Source of the DNA: Prolixibacteraceae bacterium
Lineage (GTDB): Bacteria > Bacteroidota > Bacteroidia > Bacteroidales > Prolixibacteraceae
DNA length: 53,199 bases
Assembly (NCBI GenBank): GCA_028282705.1
Contig: JANQHI010000018.1
Coordinates: 1-53,199, forward strand
Direction: 5' to 3'
The notes beneath the pieces are model-generated. The model was given only the letters and a program-made list of their open reading frames with translations. It made no database searches and was not told where the DNA came from. Position 1 is the stretch's first letter; every line of letters starts with the position of its first letter. The translations under genes were made by a program, and so were the position numbers. Shown piece after piece: positions 52,580 to 53,199 of the stretch.

Positions 52580-53199
52580 TTTTACGCCACAAGTAAAACC
52601 AAAGGGTAATTATCTCATATTGAGTTTTTAATGACAAAAAATCAATAGTAATGAGAAATTACCCAAGTGATTTGACCGATAGTCAATGGCAATTTATAGA
52701 AAAGATCTTAAACGATAAACGAAAACGGCAACATGATTTACGAAAAATCTGGAATGCAATCTTATACCTGGTGAAAACAGGTTGCCAGTGGCGGATGCTG
52801 CCCAAAGACTTTGCCCCATGGTCAGCTGTGTATTATTATTTTAAGAAATGGAAGAATGACGGTACTTTTGAAGAGAAATTGGATATGCTAAATGCAAGAC
52901 AGCGAAAATTGCAAAGAAAAAAAGAACTTCCCAGTGTTGGCATAATTGACAGCCAATCGGTAAAGGCAGCCCATACATGCAGTCAGGATATTGGATATGA
53001 TGCAGGAAAAAGGATTAAAGGCAGGAAGCGCCATATAGTCACCGATACATTGGGTTGCCTGCTTTTAGTACTTGTCCACGGGGCAGGGGTACAAGACAGG
53101 AATGGGATAAAAAAGGTATTGCCTGTCTTGAAAGCCAAATTTTTAGGTAGCATTAAAACCATAATTGCTGACGGTGGGTACAGTGGGCAACCAATTATT
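52580..53199 (+). mobile_element. IS5-family insertion sequence, left part
   Basis: The element's non-coding left end and the first 183 codons of its transposase are in the window; the remainder lies beyond base 53,199. It has cut the F5/8 type C-like gene on the minus strand. The left terminal repeat is not defined because the right end is not visible, so the start coordinate is approximate. Confidence 0.8.
52651..53199 (+). CDS. IS5-family transposase, 3' part beyond window
   Basis: 183 residues open to the window end, with no stop. The N-terminal DUF4096 region (YPSDLTDSQWQFIEKIL, GCQWRMLPKDFAPWSAVYYY) is followed by DDE catalytic segments: first Asp in VGIIDSQSVKAA (D100) and second Asp in TIIADGGYSGQ (D174). 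The Glu would be outside the window. Start ATG 52651 matches the family N terminus. The reading frame is intact as far as seen. Confidence 0.92.
   Translation, partial: MRNYPSDLTDSQWQFIEKILNDKRKRQHDLRKIWNAILYLVKTGCQWRMLPKDFAPWSAVYYYFKKWKNDGTFEEKLDMLNARQRKLQRKKELPSVGIIDSQSVKAAHTCSQDIGYDAGKRIKGRKRHIVTDTLGCLLLVLVHGAGVQDRNGIKKVLPVLKAKFLGSIKTIIADGGYSGQPII

Noticed and set aside
52335-52637. 100-residue intact small protein
   Set aside because: The N-terminal part derives from the IS end and the rest is the C-terminal end of a larger domain; it is a truncated gene.
1-53199. CRISPR array, rRNA genes or prophage
   Set aside because: No regularly spaced direct repeats, no rRNA-like stretches and no structural phage genes were seen; only one integrase relic and one IS element are present.

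Overview
The window looks like a chromosomal segment of a Bacteroidota (class Bacteroidia or a relative). The evidence is an ExbB / 4-TM protein / ExbD / ExbD operon, a SusC/SusD pair with an ECF sigma factor and a FecR anti-sigma factor, a T9SS-type C-terminal sorting domain, promoter-like TTTG ... TAnnTTTG boxes, little use of Shine-Dalgarno sites, and glycine-lipid type acyltransferases. Genus cannot be assigned by reading alone.

Left part, about 1-34,660: an ordinary, mostly intact housekeeping region. It holds tatD, ansA, a tRNA-Ser(GGA), the ExbB/ExbD energy-transduction operon, aspS, tadA, aroB-aroA, dprA, a DEAD-box helicase, an AlkC-like glycosylase, a two-unit transglutaminase lipoprotein, a PIN/RHH toxin-antitoxin pair with a well-formed operator-promoter, a cyclophilin, a TlpA-like thioredoxin, acyltransferases, alkaline phosphatase, an ECF sigma / anti-sigma / repeat-protein unit, a MITE-like palindromic element, miaB, purF and a glsA-glsB lipid operon. 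DNA here is visibly poor in CpG.

Right part, about 34,660-53,199: an accessory region in which every gene except the terminal transposase lies on the minus strand, and which is visibly richer in CpG. In transcription order it contains a truncated F5/8-type C-like protein cut by an IS5-family element (which runs off the window), a DUF4998-like lipoprotein, a decayed tyrosine-integrase fragment, an ECF sigma factor, FecR, SusC, SusD, two tandem PIG-L family deacetylases, an 878-residue exo-rhamnogalacturonan-lyase-like (PL26/YetA) protein and a DASS/SLC13 permease. It ends with remains of a TolB-like propeller and a T9SS-exported subtilase broken by three frameshifts.

The sigma-FecR-SusCD-PIG-L-PIG-L-lyase-permease block reads as one glycan-uptake locus. 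The sigma/FecR pair would sense the SusC signal through its STN domain. SusC/SusD would import an oligosaccharide, the PIG-L enzymes would remove N-acyl groups, the lyase-like protein would cut it, and the permease would bring in an acidic product. It has no obvious glycoside hydrolase, and each junction from SusD onward carries its own strong stem-loop. This locus is the best candidate in the window for something not well described. No CRISPR array, rRNA operon or recognisable phage was seen.
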